This document shows positions 63,019 to 64,000 of a DNA stretch of 64,000 bases, piece after piece (positions within the stretch are counted from its first letter, which is position 1; each line of letters begins with the position of its first letter). The position numbers and the translations under genes are program-made. Location: positions 3,333,937 to 3,397,936 of the forward strand of contig NZ_LR733817.1 of NCBI RefSeq assembly GCF_902506165.1. The letters are read 5' to 3'. The notes under the pieces are model-generated. The model saw only the letters and a program-made list of their open reading frames with translations. It was not told the origin of the DNA and made no database searches. Source of the DNA: Bosea sp. 29B. GTDB lineage: Bacteria; Pseudomonadota; Alphaproteobacteria; Rhizobiales; Beijerinckiaceae.

Positions 63019-64000
63019 TCAGAACGCAGTGCGGAGATGGAAGGATTTCGGGCGTGTCAGTGTCTCGTAGCCGATAGGGGAGAGCGTCGCCCCGCGGCCG
63101 GTGTCCTTGACCCCGGTCCAGGCCAAAGCCGGGTCGAGATAGTCGCAGCGGTTCATGAAGACCGTGCCGGTTTCGATCTCGGCACCGAGGCGCGCGGCGG
63201 CGTCCGGATCTTGCGTCCAGAGCGAGGCGGTCAGGCCGTAGGGGCTGTCGTTCATCAGCGCGAGCGCTTCGTCGTCGTCGGCGACCGGCATGATGCCGAC
63301 GGTTGGCGCGAAGCTTTCCTCGCGCATCAGGCCCATCTGGTGGTTCACGTCGACCACGACCTGCGGCGCCATATAGGGCGTGCCGTCGCGATCGCGGGCG
63401 AACAGGCCAGGATCGACCAGCGCCCTGGCTCCTGCTCGCACGGCCTCCGCGACCTGGCCGCGGGCGAAGGTGGCCGCCTCGGCCTTCACCATCGGGCCCA
63501 GGGTCGTGGCTTCGTCGAGCGGATCGCCGAGCACGTAGGTCTTGGTCAGCGCGACGAAGCCGTCGACGAACTTCGGATAGAGGTCGCGATGGACATAGAT
63601 GCGTTCGATGCCGCAGCAGGACTGGCCGGAGTTGAAGAAGGCGCCATCGACCAGGTTCTCGACCGCCTGGGCGAGGTCGGCATCGGCCCGGACATAGGCC
63701 GGGTCCTTGCCGCCGAGCTCGAGCCCGAGGCCGATGAAGGTGCCGTTCGCCGCCGCCTCCATCGCCTTGCCCCCATTGACCGAGCCGGTGAAGTTGACCT
63801 GGTCAACGCCGCGGCCGGCGATGATCCAGCCGGTCTGGGCATGGCTGAGCGCGAGGTTCTGGAACAGCCCGGCCGGAAGCCTCGCAGCCTCCGCCGCCTT
63901 CTGGAAGCGCTCGCCGACCAGCAGCGTCTGGGCGGCATGCTTGAGGATGACGGCATTGCCGGCCATCAGCGCCGGGACGACCGTGTTCACCGCGGTGAGG
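63019..64000 (-). CDS. aldehyde dehydrogenase family protein, N terminus beyond the window
   Basis: The last 327 or so codons of an NAD(P)-dependent aldehyde dehydrogenase. Visible are AGNAVILKHAAQT of the cofactor-binding domain, VNFTGSVNGGKAMEAAANGT, the catalytic Glu in GLELGGKDPAYVRADADL, the catalytic cysteine in FFNSGQSCCGIERIYVHRDL, and FAPTVGIMPVADDDEALALM. It is upstream of the iron-type alcohol dehydrogenase on the same strand. The start codon and any promoter are right of the window. Substrate not determinable. Confidence 0.92.
   Translation of the reverse strand, partial: LTAVNTVVPALMAGNAVILKHAAQTLLVGERFQKAAEAARLPAGLFQNLALSHAQTGWIIAGRGVDQVNFTGSVNGGKAMEAAANGTFIGLGLELGGKDPAYVRADADLAQAVENLVDGAFFNSGQSCCGIERIYVHRDLYPKFVDGFVALTKTYVLGDPLDEATTLGPMVKAEAATFARGQVAEAVRAGARALVDPGLFARDRDGTPYMAPQVVVDVNHQMGLMREESFAPTVGIMPVADDDEALALMNDSPYGLTASLWTQDPDAAARLGAEIETGTVFMNRCDYLDPALAWTGVKDTGRGATLSPIGYETLTRPKSFHLRTAF

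Overview
The window looks like chromosomal DNA of a high-GC alphaproteobacterium of the order Hyphomicrobiales (Rhizobiales); a Bosea-like or other Boseaceae/Methylobacteriaceae-type genome is my best guess. The reasons are a high GC content, a DUF4167 gene followed by prmC and prfA, ptsP beside prfA, a metX-metW pair, an ECF sigma factor with an NrsF-type anti-sigma factor, and many short palindromic repeats between genes. I see no phage, transposon, integrase or CRISPR array. The genes are dense and nearly all intact. Only mmsA at the left edge and an aldehyde dehydrogenase at the right edge are cut.

Layout: 1-3440 carries mmsA (partial), a divergent LysR regulator and a two-receiver GGDEF response regulator. 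3626-6393 is a two-gene ferric/AfuA-type ABC importer lacking an ATPase gene. 6694-11731 is a sugar ABC importer (binding protein and two permeases, again no ATPase) continuing into transaldolase and a short-chain dehydrogenase. 11725-13657 holds a secreted hypothetical protein, a YceI protein and cytochrome b561. 13642-21856 is a catabolic cluster: TPP enzyme, class III CoA-transferase, glutaryl-CoA dehydrogenase, antiquitin-type aldehyde dehydrogenase, LysR regulator and FAD oxidoreductase. It most plausibly serves lysine/2-aminoadipate/glutarate breakdown. 21875-28159 is mixed: DinB, a membrane protein, a LysE exporter, a class V aminotransferase, a chemoreceptor-like protein and an M20 peptidase.

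28334-38503 is mostly housekeeping: clpB, DUF2293, MOSC, DUF4167, prmC, a small secreted protein, prfA and ptsP. 38622-43046 is trehalose metabolism (otsA divergent from otsB and a GH15 enzyme). 43170-48037 is amino-acid biosynthesis (metW-metX, then chorismate mutase, a HisC-type aminotransferase and TyrA/TyrC). A tRNA-Thr(CGU) lies at 48154.

48460-54021 is a self-contained unit: DeoR regulator, inositol-monophosphatase-family phosphatase, and a complete ATPase-permease-binding protein importer of the ferric/AfuABC class. I read it as a candidate phosphorylated-compound uptake and dephosphorylation system. It is the best candidate here for an under-described function. 54092-61806 begins with nrsF-sigF, divergent from a run of poorly described genes (LpqC-like esterase, an unusual TPP enzyme, OpgC-like membrane protein, TPR protein, small membrane protein, YHS protein). 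The window ends with an iron-type alcohol dehydrogenase and an aldehyde dehydrogenase.

Intergenic DNA holds a mosaic palindromic repeat family, at least four copies, whose inner stems differ by compensating base changes. A second, distinct repeat has three consecutive hairpins. Family assignments come from recognising motifs by eye; no database search was run.
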